64,000 bases of DNA, taken from NCBI RefSeq assembly GCF_006088715.1, contig NZ_CP030771.1:7934001-7998000 (forward strand), given 5' to 3'. The notes under the pieces were generated by a model. The model was not told the DNA's origin, made no database searches, and worked only from the letters and a program-made list of their open reading frames with translations. This DNA is from Streptomyces sp. YIM 121038 (GTDB lineage Bacteria > Actinomycetota > Actinomycetes > Streptomycetales > Streptomycetaceae). A program made the translations under genes and the position numbers. Of the stretch, positions 37,284 to 45,464 are shown in pieces. Position 1 is the stretch's first letter. Every line of letters begins with the position of its first letter.

Positions 37284-38471
37284 GTGCGCACCGTTCACTT
37301 CGCCGCCGCCCGCCGCACCCCCATCGGGAGGCTCCGCGGGGCCCTGTCCTCCGTCCGCCCCGACGACCTCGCCGCCACCGTCGTGCGCGGCCTGCTCGAC
37401 GGCGTGCCGGACCTCGACCCGGCCCGCGTCGACGACGTCTACTGGGGCGCCGCCAACCAGGCGGGCGAGGACAACCGCAACGTGGCCCGCATGGCCGCGC
37501 TGCTCGCGGGCCTGCCGGAGTCCGTGCCCGGAGCCACCGTGAACCGGCTGTGCGCCTCGGGCCTGGAAGCCGTCACCACGGCGGCCCGCGCCATCGCCGC
37601 CGGTGAGGCGGACATCGTCGTCGCGGGCGGCTCGGAGTCCATGAGCCGCGCCCCGTTCGTCCTGCCGCGCCCCGACGAGGCGCTGCCGCACCGCATGGAG
37701 ACCGTCGACACCCGCCTCGGCTGGCGCCTGGTCAACCCGCGGATGCGGGAGCTGCACGGCCTGCTGTCCATGGGGGAGACCGCGGAGGAGGTGGCCGAGC
37801 GCCACGGCGTCTCCCGCGAGCGCCAGGACGCCTTCGCGCTGCGCAGCCACCAGCGCGCCGCGGCCGCCCGCAAGGACGGCCGCTTCGACGCCGAGCTGCT
37901 GCCCGTCACCACCCCGGACGGCACGCTCGTCGACACCGACGAGGGCATCCGCGAGGACACCTCGTACGAGAAGCTCAGCAAGCTGCGCCCGGTGTTCCGC
38001 GACGGCGGCAGCGTCACCGCGGGCAACGCCTCGCCGATGAACGACGGCGCCGCGGGGCTGCTGCTCGTCAGCGAGGAGGCGCTGCGCGACCTCGGCCTCA
38101 CCTCGCTCGGCCGGTACGCGGCCGGGGCCAGCGCGGGCGTCCACCCGGACGTGATGGGCATCGGCCCCGTGCCCGCGACCCGCAAGGCCCTGGCGCGGCT
38201 CGGCTGGTCCGTCGCGGACGTGCAGGAGGCCGAGGTCAACGAGGCCTTCGCGGCCCAGGCGATCGCCTCCGTGGACACGCTCGGCATCGACCCCGACCTG
38301 GTCAACCCGGACGGCGGCGCCATCGCCCTGGGCCACCCCCTGGGCTGCTCCGGCGCCCGGATCCTCACCACGCTCCTGCACCGCATGGGCCGCACCGGCG
38401 CCACCCGCGGCCTCGCCACGATGTGCGTCGGCGTGGGGCAGGGCAGCGCGGTGCTCGTCGAGCGGGACTGA
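37284..38471 (+). CDS. Acetyl-CoA acyltransferase, 3-oxoadipyl-CoA thiolase (PcaF/PaaJ) type
   Basis: This 395-residue thiolase has all active-site parts: the nucleophile cysteine in NRLCASGLEAV, the histidine in GHPLGCSGAR, and the second cysteine in the region TMCVGVGQGSA. The segment NQAGEDNRNVARMA is characteristic of beta-ketoadipyl-CoA thiolases, which release acetyl-CoA and succinyl-CoA from ring-cleavage products of aromatics. No other pca or paa gene is near, so the substrate is uncertain and a general acetyl-CoA C-acyltransferase role is possible. It uses a GTG start with CGGAG five bases upstream. It faces the same way as the nor cluster but has its own upstream region, so I treat it as outside the cluster. 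Confidence 0.85.
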   Translation: MRTVHFAAARRTPIGRLRGALSSVRPDDLAATVVRGLLDGVPDLDPARVDDVYWGAANQAGEDNRNVARMAALLAGLPESVPGATVNRLCASGLEAVTTAARAIAAGEADIVVAGGSESMSRAPFVLPRPDEALPHRMETVDTRLGWRLVNPRMRELHGLLSMGETAEEVAERHGVSRERQDAFALRSHQRAAAARKDGRFDAELLPVTTPDGTLVDTDEGIREDTSYEKLSKLRPVFRDGGSVTAGNASPMNDGAAGLLLVSEEALRDLGLTSLGRYAAGASAGVHPDVMGIGPVPATRKALARLGWSVADVQEAEVNEAFAAQAIASVDTLGIDPDLVNPDGGAIALGHPLGCSGARILTTLLHRMGRTGATRGLATMCVGVGQGSAVLVERD

Positions 38472-38492
38472 CCCCGGGCCGCGTCCGCGCCG

Positions 38493-38684
38493 CTACATGA
38501 GCGTGACGGCCACGGTGAGGGCCAGCGCCAGACAGGCGAGGCCCACCGCCGTCACGCCCCACGGCCGCGCGGGGCGGGCCGGGGCGCAACAACAGCACCG
38601 CGGATGCCGGAGGTAGGGGGAGTCGAGCCAGTACGCCCCGACGAGCCGGGCGTGTACCTGGTGGATTGCGCCGTCGGTCTCCAT
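38493..38684 (-). CDS. Small membrane protein with a Cys4 run, unknown function
   Basis: This 63-residue reading frame starts METDGAIHQVHARLVGAYWL and ends with a clear hydrophobic helix (GLACLALALTVAVTLM). Four consecutive cysteines lie just before the helix (HPRCCCCAP). A longer start at TTG 38729 is possible. I do not recognise a family. It faces the thiolase gene across 21 bases. Composition of a soluble head plus one C-terminal membrane helix supports a real gene, but the length makes it uncertain. Confidence 0.5.
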   Translation of the reverse strand: METDGAIHQVHARLVGAYWLDSPYLRHPRCCCCAPARPARPWGVTAVGLACLALALTVAVTLM

Positions 38685-38805
38685 GCCCACCCAACGCTCC
38701 GCCCCGCGCCGTGGCCACGGCGGGGTCAATCAGCCCACCCCGATACCACGGATAAGGCGGACGCCCCGCGCGGAAACGTTTGGCGTGGGCGCCGCGGGGG
38801 AAGGG

Positions 38806-38890
38806 GTCTTCGGTTGTCTGCGGCGCCGTCGTGGCTGGTCGCGCAGTTCCCCGCGCCCCTACGGGGCGCGTACCCCCGGCCCCTACGGGG
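38806..38890. repeat. Streptomyces-type dispersed intergenic repeat, copy 1
   Basis: The stretch contains TCTTCGG, TGTCTGCGG, GTGGCTGGTCGCGCAGTTCC and CCGCGCCCCTACGGGG. A related element recurs at 43807-43894. I recognise this as a very common intergenic element in Streptomyces chromosomes. The final CCCCTACGGGG inverted repeat overlaps the last codons of the exporter gene on the minus strand and may help end its transcript. Confidence 0.7.
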
Positions 38891-40931
38891 TGTTGAGGTC
38901 CTCCGCGAGCAGTCGCTTCGCGATCGTGTCGACCGCCGTCGTCAGCGCGGCGTCGTCCTCGCTGCCCCGGCCGTCCTTCTCCAGCTCCTCGGCGAGCCAG
39001 CGCGCCCACTCCTTGCCGATGACCCCGGCCTCCCGCTCGCCCGCGGGAGTGTGCTGGAACAGGGTGCCGCTGCGGCTGAGGTAGCCCTCCTCGACCATGC
39101 GGTCGAAGACCGGCACCAGGACCTCCGGCGGCAGCCGCCGCCGGGCCGCGATGAGGTTCAGGTTCGCGTGTCCCACCAGGCGGGTGAAGAGCGCCACCTG
39201 CATCACCGCCCAGGCGCCCGCCGGGTCCAGGCGCGTGTCGGACCGGCTGACGACGGTCCGCGCGGTGCCGGCGCCCTTGTGGCGCAGGATGTTCCCCACG
39301 GCCAGCTCCAGGAGCCGGGCCGAGTCGCCCGCGGACGACGGCGAGGCGAACCCCTCGCCCATGTCGTTGGAGCTCATCCGCGCGCTGTCGCGCAGCTCCA
39401 CCTGCTTGAGGAAGAGCGCCACGACGAACCCGACGGCGGCGACCGGGACCGTCCACAGGAACACGGTCTGGAGCGTGTCCGCGTACGCCTCGACGAGCGG
39501 CGCCGCCGCCGCGCCCGGCAGCTCGTGCAGCCCCTCCGGGCTCTGCGAGGCCTTCGCGATCGCCTCCTGCGGCGCGGCCCCGGTCCGCGCCGCCTCGGCG
39601 ACCCCGTCCCGGAGGTTCGGGGCCAGCGTGTTGGCGTAGATGGTGCCGAACACGGCCGTGCCGAAGGAGCTGCCGAGCGTGCGGAAGAACGTGACGCCGG
39701 ACGTCGCGGTGCCCAGGTCCGCGTAGGCGACGGTGTTCTGCACGGCGATCGTGAGGACCTGCATGCACAGGCCGATGCCGACGCCGAGCACGAACATGTA
39801 CAGCGACTCCAGCCACGCGCTGGTCGCGCTGCCCATCAGGGACATCAGGAACAGACCGAGCGCCATCACCAGGGCGCCCACGATCGGGAAGATCCGGTAC
39901 GTGCCCGTCCTGCTGACCACGTTGCCGCTGAAGATCGAGGCGATGAGCAGGCCGACGACCATGGGCAGGGTCCGCACGCCGGAGATCGTGGCCGAGTCCC
40001 CGTCGACGTACTGGAGGTACGTCGGCAGGAACGTCATCGCGCCGAGCATGGCGAAGCCCACGATGAAGCTGAGGACCGAGCAGACCGTGAACACCGGGTT
40101 CGCGAACAGGCGCATCGGCAGCATCGGCTCGGCCGCGCGCGTCTCCGCCCAGCAGAAGCCCGCGAGCGCGGCGAGCCCGCCCGCGAACAGGCCGATGATG
40201 ACGCCCGAGCCCCACGCGTACTCGTTGCCGCCCCAGCTGGTCGCGAGGATCAGCGCGCTGGAGCCGATCGCGACGAGCGCGATGCCCAGGTAGTCGATGA
40301 CGGGCCGCGCCGCCGACTTCACCGACGGGATGGTGCGGGCGGCGGCCACGACGACCAGGACCGCGATGGGCACGTTGACGTAGAAGGCCCAGCGCCAGCT
40401 CAGATGGTCGGTGAACAGACCGCCGAGCAGCGGGCCGATGACCGTGGACACGCCGAAGACGGCGCCGATCGCGCCCTGGTACTTGCCGCGCTCCCGCAGC
40501 GGGATCACATCGGCGATCAGCGCCATCGACGTGACCATCAGACCGCCCGCGCCGATGCCCTGCATCGCCCGCCAGGCGATGAGCAGCGACATGTTCGTGG
40601 CGAGGCCGCACAGGAACGAGCCGGTGATGAAGACGACCGCCGACACCTGGAAGACGACCTTGCGGCCGAACAGGTCACCGAACTTGCCGACGAGGACCGT
40701 CGCGACGGTCTCCGCGAGCAGGTACGACGTCACCACCCAGGACATGTGCGCGGCGCCGCCCAGGTCCGACACGATCGTCGGCAGGGCCGTGCCGACGATC
40801 GTCTGGTCGAGCGCGGCGAGCAGGACGCCCAGCATGATCGTGACGAAGACGACATTGCGGCGGCGCCGGTCAAGGACCGGCGGGCCCTGCTCCGGTGCCC
40901 GCGCGGCCTCGGCGTGCTCGGTGACGGTCAC
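38883..40931 (-). CDS. DHA2-family (EmrB/QacA-like) MFS exporter with C-terminal extension
   Basis: This 682-residue proton-driven exporter has about 14 membrane helices. Typical DHA2 motifs are [18 protein letters not shown] near the first helix, [10 protein letters not shown] (motif A) and [18 protein letters not shown] (motif C). About 150 residues follow the last helix, helical and charged ([39 protein letters not shown]), which resembles a winged-helix MarR-like fold. I chose the GTG at 40931 because GAGGG lies seven bases upstream; the long open frame beyond it is a shadow. It lies 1.8 kb from the nor cluster on the other strand, so a role in exporting the polyketide is possible but unproven. 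Confidence 0.88.
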   Translation of the reverse strand: MTVTEHAEAARAPEQGPPVLDRRRRNVVFVTIMLGVLLAALDQTIVGTALPTIVSDLGGAAHMSWVVTSYLLAETVATVLVGKFGDLFGRKVVFQVSAVVFITGSFLCGLATNMSLLIAWRAMQGIGAGGLMVTSMALIADVIPLRERGKYQGAIGAVFGVSTVIGPLLGGLFTDHLSWRWAFYVNVPIAVLVVVAAARTIPSVKSAARPVIDYLGIALVAIGSSALILATSWGGNEYAWGSGVIIGLFAGGLAALAGFCWAETRAAEPMLPMRLFANPVFTVCSVLSFIVGFAMLGAMTFLPTYLQYVDGDSATISGVRTLPMVVGLLIASIFSGNVVSRTGTYRIFPIVGALVMALGLFLMSLMGSATSAWLESLYMFVLGVGIGLCMQVLTIAVQNTVAYADLGTATSGVTFFRTLGSSFGTAVFGTIYANTLAPNLRDGVAEAARTGAAPQEAIAKASQSPEGLHELPGAAAAPLVEAYADTLQTVFLWTVPVAAVGFVVALFLKQVELRDSARMSSNDMGEGFASPSSAGDSARLLELAVGNILRHKGAGTARTVVSRSDTRLDPAGAWAVMQVALFTRLVGHANLNLIAARRRLPPEVLVPVFDRMVEEGYLSRSGTLFQHTPAGEREAGVIGKEWARWLAEELEKDGRGSEDDAALTTAVDTIAKRLLAEDLNTP

Positions 40932-41008
40932 AGGCACACCCTCACACCGGTACCGGGCGTGTGCATGCCGGGCCGTCCGGTCCGGTGACGGCCGGTCCGG
41001 CGGCGGGC

Positions 41009-41785
41009 TCAGTCCCGCGGCCGCCGCCGCAGCAGATACGTGTCCATGATCCAGCCCTTGCGCGCACGGGCCTCGGCCCGCAGCCGCGCGATGCGCCCGG
41101 CCGCCTCGGGCAGCGCCCCGGAGACGAGGATCTCGTCCGGCGTGCCGAGGTAGGCGCCCCAGTAGATGTCGAGGTCGTCCCGGTCGGCGTAGCGCAGGAA
41201 GGCCTGCCGGGCGTCCAGCATCACCACCACGTCGTCCACGCCCTCGGGGAAGCCCTCGTCGCTCAGGCGGCGGCCCGTGGTGACCTGGAAGGGGCGCCCC
41301 ACGCGGTTCAGGCCCACCCGGTGCCGGGCGGCGAGCGCGGACACGCTGCTGACCCCGGGCACCACGGCGTAGGAGAAGGCGACGGCGCCGCGCCCGATGA
41401 CGTCCTCCAGGATCGCGATCGTGCTGTCGTACAGGGCGGGGTCGCCCCACACCAGGAAGGCGCCGGTGCCCTCCGCGCCCAGCTCCTCGGCGATCAGACG
41501 CTCATAGATGTCGGCGCGGCGGCCGCGCCAGTCGTCGACCGCGCCGGCGTAGGCGACGCGGTCCGCCTCCTGCGCGCGCCGCGGATCGCGGGCCTCGACG
41601 ACGCGGTACGCCCCGTCCGGGCGGTGCGCGTCGAGCATGCCCCGGCGCAGCGCGACCAGGTCCTCCTTGTCCTCGCCCTTGTCGAGGACGAAGAACACCT
41701 CGGTGTCCTTCATCGCCTTGACGGCCTGCAGGGTGAGCTGGTCCGGGTCGCCCGCGCCGATCCCGATGACATGAATCCTTCGCAC
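41009..41785 (-). CDS. cobF: Precorrin-6A synthase (deacetylating), CobF
   Basis: This 258-residue tetrapyrrole methyltransferase of cobalamin synthesis has [22 protein letters not shown] at the N terminus, [13 protein letters not shown] and [13 protein letters not shown], the SAM-binding loops of the CbiE/CobF fold. CobF methylates C1 of precorrin-5 with loss of acetate. It usually stands apart from the main cob operon in Streptomyces, as it does here. The gene starts 12 bases after the stop of the DUF309 gene, so the two probably share a transcript. Confidence 0.93.
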   Translation of the reverse strand: MRRIHVIGIGAGDPDQLTLQAVKAMKDTEVFFVLDKGEDKEDLVALRRGMLDAHRPDGAYRVVEARDPRRAQEADRVAYAGAVDDWRGRRADIYERLIAEELGAEGTGAFLVWGDPALYDSTIAILEDVIGRGAVAFSYAVVPGVSSVSALAARHRVGLNRVGRPFQVTTGRRLSDEGFPEGVDDVVVMLDARQAFLRYADRDDLDIYWGAYLGTPDEILVSGALPEAAGRIARLRAEARARKGWIMDTYLLRRRPRD

Positions 41786-41797
41786 GTCAGGAGTCTG

Positions 41798-42328
41798 TCA
41801 CCCGTCCCCGCGCGTCGTGCCGGGGGCCAGCGTCGGCGCGGCCGCCGCCGCGTCGAGGGGCACCTCGCCCCTCTCGACCCGTGCGGCCAACCCCCGCGCC
41901 CACTCCACCAGTTCCGCCACGCCGATCCCGTACGGCCGCTCGCGCCCCGGCCCGGCCGCGCTCCACTCCGCGACGGCGCCCGCGCCCCTGCGCAGCAGCC
42001 GCGCCCCGCCCGTTGCGTTGCCGCGCGCCGCGTGGGTCAGGCCGACGGCGAGCTGCGCGAGCCCCTGCCACAGGCCGCGCTCCCGCTCGGGCCCCGACTT
42101 CCAGGCGTCCTCGAAGACCTCGTGCGCGTGGAAGGGGCGCCCGGCGTCGAGCAGCGCCTGCGCCTCGGCGAGGGTCCGGGCGGGCGTGCGGGTCACGCCC
42201 TCCGGCTGGCGCTCCACGCCCTCGGCCCCGTACGGCAGCGGCCGCCCGAGCCCGTCGCGCGGCCGCGCGCTGCGCGCCCGGCCCTCCGTGTCCCGGTCCC
42301 GGCCACCTGGTCCAAGTGCGCTCGTCAT
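41798..42328 (-). CDS. DUF309 family protein
   Basis: This 176-residue protein carries the DUF309 signature: RPFHAHEVFEDAWK followed by RGLWQGLAQLAVGLTHAARGN, a helical bundle with conserved His and Glu. The biochemical role is unknown. I start it at ATG 42328, which gives MTSALGPGG; the upstream open frame is low-complexity. It precedes cobF on the minus strand by 12 bases. Confidence 0.82.
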   Translation of the reverse strand: MTSALGPGGRDRDTEGRARSARPRDGLGRPLPYGAEGVERQPEGVTRTPARTLAEAQALLDAGRPFHAHEVFEDAWKSGPERERGLWQGLAQLAVGLTHAARGNATGGARLLRRGAGAVAEWSAAGPGRERPYGIGVAELVEWARGLAARVERGEVPLDAAAAAPTLAPGTTRGDG

Positions 42329-42465
42329 ACGGCGATTCTCCCGCCCCGGGCCCGCACCCCGCCGCCGGGCGGTGACCTGCGACGGGGACGGCCGGGACCA
42401 CCCCCGTACGTGGGGTAGAGTTCTACCTGCGTGATCACGCGGAACACACACCGCGAGGAACGCAC

Positions 42466-42539
<74 letters not shown>

Positions 42540-42558
42540 CTTTGCGAAGTCGCGAGTC

Positions 42559-42594
42559 GAGGGGCCGTTTCAGAGAGATCTGGAACGGCCCCTC
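42559..42594 (+). terminator. Hairpin terminator after tRNA-Pro
   Basis: GAGGGGCCGTT at 42559-42569 pairs with AACGGCCCCTC at 42584-42594 around a loop of 14 bases. It begins 20 bases after the tRNA and should end its transcript. Confidence 0.75.
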
Positions 42595-42631
42595 GGTCGT
42601 GCGCGCCCGCTGGTTATGCTGCCGCCGTGCG

Positions 42632-42653
42632 AAGCGCTCAGGGAAAGCGCTCA
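42632..42653. promoter_or_regulatory. Two direct half-sites (AAGCGCTCA) upstream of the regulator gene
   Basis: AAGCGCTCA occurs at 42632-42640 and again at 42645-42653, 13 bases apart. The same half-site in both orientations (TGAGCG and CGCTCA) brackets the promoter of the ABC operon downstream. This suggests autoregulation by the adjacent regulator. Confidence 0.5.
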
Positions 42654-42683
42654 AACGAACGGCCGTGGCGAGGGGGCAGCAGC

Positions 42684-43778
42684 ATGCGCGAACCGGTGGA
42701 CCTCAGGCGGCAGCGGATCCTCGCCGCGGTGCGGTCGCGCGGTGCGACCCGGGTCAGCGATCTCGCGGCGGAGCTCGCGGTGTCGGTCGTGACCCTCAGG
42801 CGCGACGTGGAGGAACTCGCCCGCGAGGGCAAGCTGCGCCGCGGCCACGGGGTCGCCCGGCCGGTCACGGACGAGGCCGAGCGCCCGGCGCCCCCCGCGC
42901 CCGCGGGCGACGGCGGCCCGGTCGCGGTCGTCGTGCCCGAGCGCCACTCGTATCTGTACGAGACGCTGCACGGCGCCCGTGCCGCCTTCGAGGAGGCGGG
43001 CGTCCGCATCGCGCTGCACATCGCCCCGGCCGCGCCGGGCGCCGAACAGCCCCTGGTGGAGCGGGCGTTGGCGGACGGTGCGCGGGGCCTGCTGATCGCG
43101 CCGCGCTGGCGCGACCGGGCCACCGAGGAGGCCGACTGCGCCTGGCTCGCGCGCGTGCCCGTACCGCTGGTCGTGATGGAGCGCAGGCCCCGGCGCGGCA
43201 GCGCGCTGCACGCCGTCGACGCGGTGTGCACGGACCACTGGTACGGCGTCCACCTCGCCGTCGAGCACCTCACGGGGCTCGGGCACCGGCGCATCGTGCT
43301 CGCCGCGCGCGACGACAGCCCGACGGCCCGCGCCCTGCGCGCGGCGTTCACCGAGATCGCGGCGGACCACCCGGACGTGCACGAGTGGGCGCTCGCCCTC
43401 AGCTCTCCCGGAGCGGTCCCCGACCCGGCGGCGCCGACCGCCGAGCAGCCGGTCGACCTGCCGGGGCTGCTCGGCGCGACGGGCGCGACCGCCGCCGTCC
43501 TGCACGGCGACGTGGACGCGCTGATGCTGGTGCAGGCGCTGCGCGACAGCGGGGTGCGGGTGCCCGAGGACTGCTCCGTGATCGCGTACGACGACGTGGT
43601 CGCGGCGCTCGGCAGCACCCCCCTCACGGCCGTGTCCCCGCCCAAGGCGGACATCGGCCGGGCGGCGGCCGAACTGCTGCTGCGCCGCCTCGCGCGGGGC
43701 GCTGAGCCCGTGCGGCGCCTTGAGCTGCTGCCCGAGCTGAAGGTCCGTGGCTCGACCCGACCGCTGCGCGGGGCTTGA
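42684..43778 (+). CDS. Transcriptional regulator: DeoR-type HTH plus LacI-type sugar-binding domain
   Basis: This 364-residue protein starts with a DeoR-like winged helix (RQRILAAVRSRGATRVSDLA, then VSVVTLRRDVEELAREGKL). From about residue 75 it has a LacI/GalR periplasmic-binding-type effector domain (VVVPERHSYLYETLHGARAAF, HLTGLGHRRIVL, VPEDCSVIAYDD). Such hybrids bind a sugar and control nearby uptake operons. The ATG at 42684 has GAGGGGG seven bases upstream. It precedes the sugar ABC operon by 259 bases in the same direction. Shared half-sites upstream of both units support control of itself and the operon. Confidence 0.85.
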   Translation: MREPVDLRRQRILAAVRSRGATRVSDLAAELAVSVVTLRRDVEELAREGKLRRGHGVARPVTDEAERPAPPAPAGDGGPVAVVVPERHSYLYETLHGARAAFEEAGVRIALHIAPAAPGAEQPLVERALADGARGLLIAPRWRDRATEEADCAWLARVPVPLVVMERRPRRGSALHAVDAVCTDHWYGVHLAVEHLTGLGHRRIVLAARDDSPTARALRAAFTEIAADHPDVHEWALALSSPGAVPDPAAPTAEQPVDLPGLLGATGATAAVLHGDVDALMLVQALRDSGVRVPEDCSVIAYDDVVAALGSTPLTAVSPPKADIGRAAAELLLRRLARGAEPVRRLELLPELKVRGSTRPLRGA

Positions 43779-43806
43779 GCGGTTCGTTGGGACTGCCGTG
43801 GCGGGC

Positions 43807-43894
43807 TGTCCTTCGTCTGCGGGTGCGCTGTGGCTGGTCGCGCCCGCGCGGCGGAGCCGCAGATGGGCACAGCCCCGCGCCCCTCCGGGGGCGC
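43807..43894. repeat. Streptomyces-type dispersed intergenic repeat, copy 2
   Basis: It contains TCCTTCGTCTGCGGG, TGTGGCTGGTCGCGCCCGC, GCGGAGCCGCAGATGGGCAC and AGCCCCGCGCCCCTCCGGGG. The ends match the copy at 38806; the middle GCGCGGCGGAGCCGC adds a hairpin. It lies between the regulator stop and the ABC promoter. Confidence 0.7.
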
Positions 43895-43931
43895 TGCCGA
43901 ACTCAGCAGCTCTTCAACTGCCGCACCATGA

Positions 43932-43998
43932 TGAGCGTTTGATCGCTTCATCTTCTTCTGAGCGATCTATTGACCAGGTCCGCTCAGCCGATCAGTAT
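43932..43998 (+). promoter_or_regulatory. Promoter and operator of the sugar ABC operon
   Basis: TTGACC at 43970-43975 and CAGTAT at 43993-43998 are separated by 17 bases, a good vegetative-type promoter. TGAGCG (43959-43964) and CGCTCA (43981-43986) form an inverted pair that brackets the -35 box. A further imperfect inverted repeat, TGAGCGTTTGATCGCTTCA, lies at 43932-43950. The patch is AT-rich compared with its surroundings. Confidence 0.6.
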
Positions 43999-44037
43999 TC
44001 CCGTGACTCGGACACGCAGGAGCCTCGGGAGGCGCCC

Positions 44038-45390
44038 ATGCCTGGTCGACACAGCCGCCCCAGCCGCCGGGGAGTACTCGCCGCGGCCACCGCGCTGCCG
44101 CTCACCGGTGCCCTCGGTGCCTGCGGTGGGGGCGGGGCCGCGCCGCGGGCCAAAGGTGCCAAGGGCGCCAAGGGCGTCACCACCCTCACCTTCTGGTCCG
44201 CGCTGCGCGGCAGCCAGGAGGTCGTGGACGCGTTCAACCGGACCCACGACCACATCCGGGTCGACTTCGAGCAGGTGCCGTCCGGCAACCACGGCGGCTA
44301 CGCGAAGCTCAGCAACGCGGCGCGCGCGGGCAACGCCCCCGACGTCGCCACGATCGAGTACCCCCAGGTGCCGGGCTTCGCGATAGACGGGGTCGCCCGG
44401 GACATCACGCCGCTGCTCGGCGCCGGACTGCGGGCCAGGCTGCTGCCCCAGGCGCTCGGCCTGACCACGTTCGAGCGGCGCACGTACAGCGTGCCGCTCG
44501 ACGTCGAGCCGATGGTGCTGCACTACCGCCAGGACCTCTTCGACAAGTACGGCTTCGACGTCCCCGCCACCTGGGAGGAGTTCGCCGAACTCGCCCGGAA
44601 GGTGCCGGGCCGCGGCGAGGGCCGCAGGGCGGCGGTCTTCGCCACGGACGGCGCGATGCACTTCGCGGCCTGGGCCTGGCAGGCGGGCGCCCAGTGGTTC
44701 GACACCTCCAAGGGCGCCTGGAACGTGTCCCTCGCGGACGCCCCGACCCGGCGCGTCGCGGCGTACTGGCAGCGCCTGATCGACGAGGACCTCGTCCACG
44801 TCAACGCCGTCGAGAGCCGCCTCTTCGACGCCCAGGTCGCGGGCGGCCAGGTCCTGACCCGGTTCAGCGGCGCCTGGGAGGCGGGCGCGCAGATGAACGC
44901 GCGCCCGGCGCAGAAGGGCTTGTGGCGCATCGCGCCGCTGCCCCAGTGGGACCCCGACCGGCCCGCCATCGGCACGCACGGCGGCTCCACGTTCGCCGTG
45001 ACGAAGGACGCGCGGCACCCCGAGGCCGCCATGGAGTTCATCGAGTGGCAGGTCTCCCACCCCGACGCCCTGAAGGCCCGGCTCTCCAGCGGCGCGAGCA
45101 GCCAGTACCCGGCCGCGACCGACCTGGTGGCGGTCGGCCGCGCGGCCTTCGACCGCGGCTACTACGGCGGACAGGACGTCTACGCGCTCTTCGACGAGGA
45201 GGCCCGCAAGATCCGCGACGGCTGGGTGTGGGGCCCCCGGATGACCGCCACCAGCAAGGTCATGCAGGACGCCTTCGCCCGCGCCGGAGGCGGCTCCGGC
45301 ACCGTCCTGTCGTCCGTGCGCGCCGCGCAGGACGGCACGATGCCCGACCTCAAGGCGCTCGGCCTGGCCACCACCCAGCACTCCACATGA
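44038..45390 (+). CDS. ABC sugar importer, extracellular solute-binding lipoprotein (family 1)
   Basis: This 450-residue protein begins with a twin-arginine-like signal (SRRGVLAA) and a lipobox LTGALGAC, so it should be a lipoprotein anchored outside the membrane. TTLTFWSALRGSQEVVDAFN and YAKLSNAARAGNAPDVATIEY are typical of family 1 binding proteins for oligosaccharides or glycerol phosphates. GGAGG sits six bases before the ATG. It is the first gene of an operon with two permeases, a dehydrogenase and a DUF2264 protein. The ligand is unknown; a plant or microbial oligosaccharide containing an acidic sugar is my inference from the DUF2264 partner. Confidence 0.9.
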   Translation: MPGRHSRPSRRGVLAAATALPLTGALGACGGGGAAPRAKGAKGAKGVTTLTFWSALRGSQEVVDAFNRTHDHIRVDFEQVPSGNHGGYAKLSNAARAGNAPDVATIEYPQVPGFAIDGVARDITPLLGAGLRARLLPQALGLTTFERRTYSVPLDVEPMVLHYRQDLFDKYGFDVPATWEEFAELARKVPGRGEGRRAAVFATDGAMHFAAWAWQAGAQWFDTSKGAWNVSLADAPTRRVAAYWQRLIDEDLVHVNAVESRLFDAQVAGGQVLTRFSGAWEAGAQMNARPAQKGLWRIAPLPQWDPDRPAIGTHGGSTFAVTKDARHPEAAMEFIEWQVSHPDALKARLSSGASSQYPAATDLVAVGRAAFDRGYYGGQDVYALFDEEARKIRDGWVWGPRMTATSKVMQDAFARAGGGSGTVLSSVRAAQDGTMPDLKALGLATTQHST

Positions 45391-45401
45391 GCGCTCGCAC
45401 C

Positions 45402-45439
45402 CCGCTCCATGCGAACGCCCCCGCTCCATGTGAACGCCC
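45402..45439. repeat. 19-bp tandem duplication between binding protein and permease genes
   Basis: CCGCTCCATGCGAACGCCC (45402-45420) is followed directly by the same sequence with one change (T for C at the 11th base, 45421-45439). It lies in the 74-base gap before the first permease. A role in differential expression is possible but not shown. Confidence 0.6.
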
Positions 45440-45464
45440 GCACCCCGAAAGGCAGGTGACACCC

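Noticed and set aside
38883..40931. The MFS exporter as a member of the nor cluster
   Set aside because: It is on the other strand beyond a thiolase gene and its own promoter region, and I do not recall an exporter at this place in aur or nor clusters; the link stays possible but unsupported.
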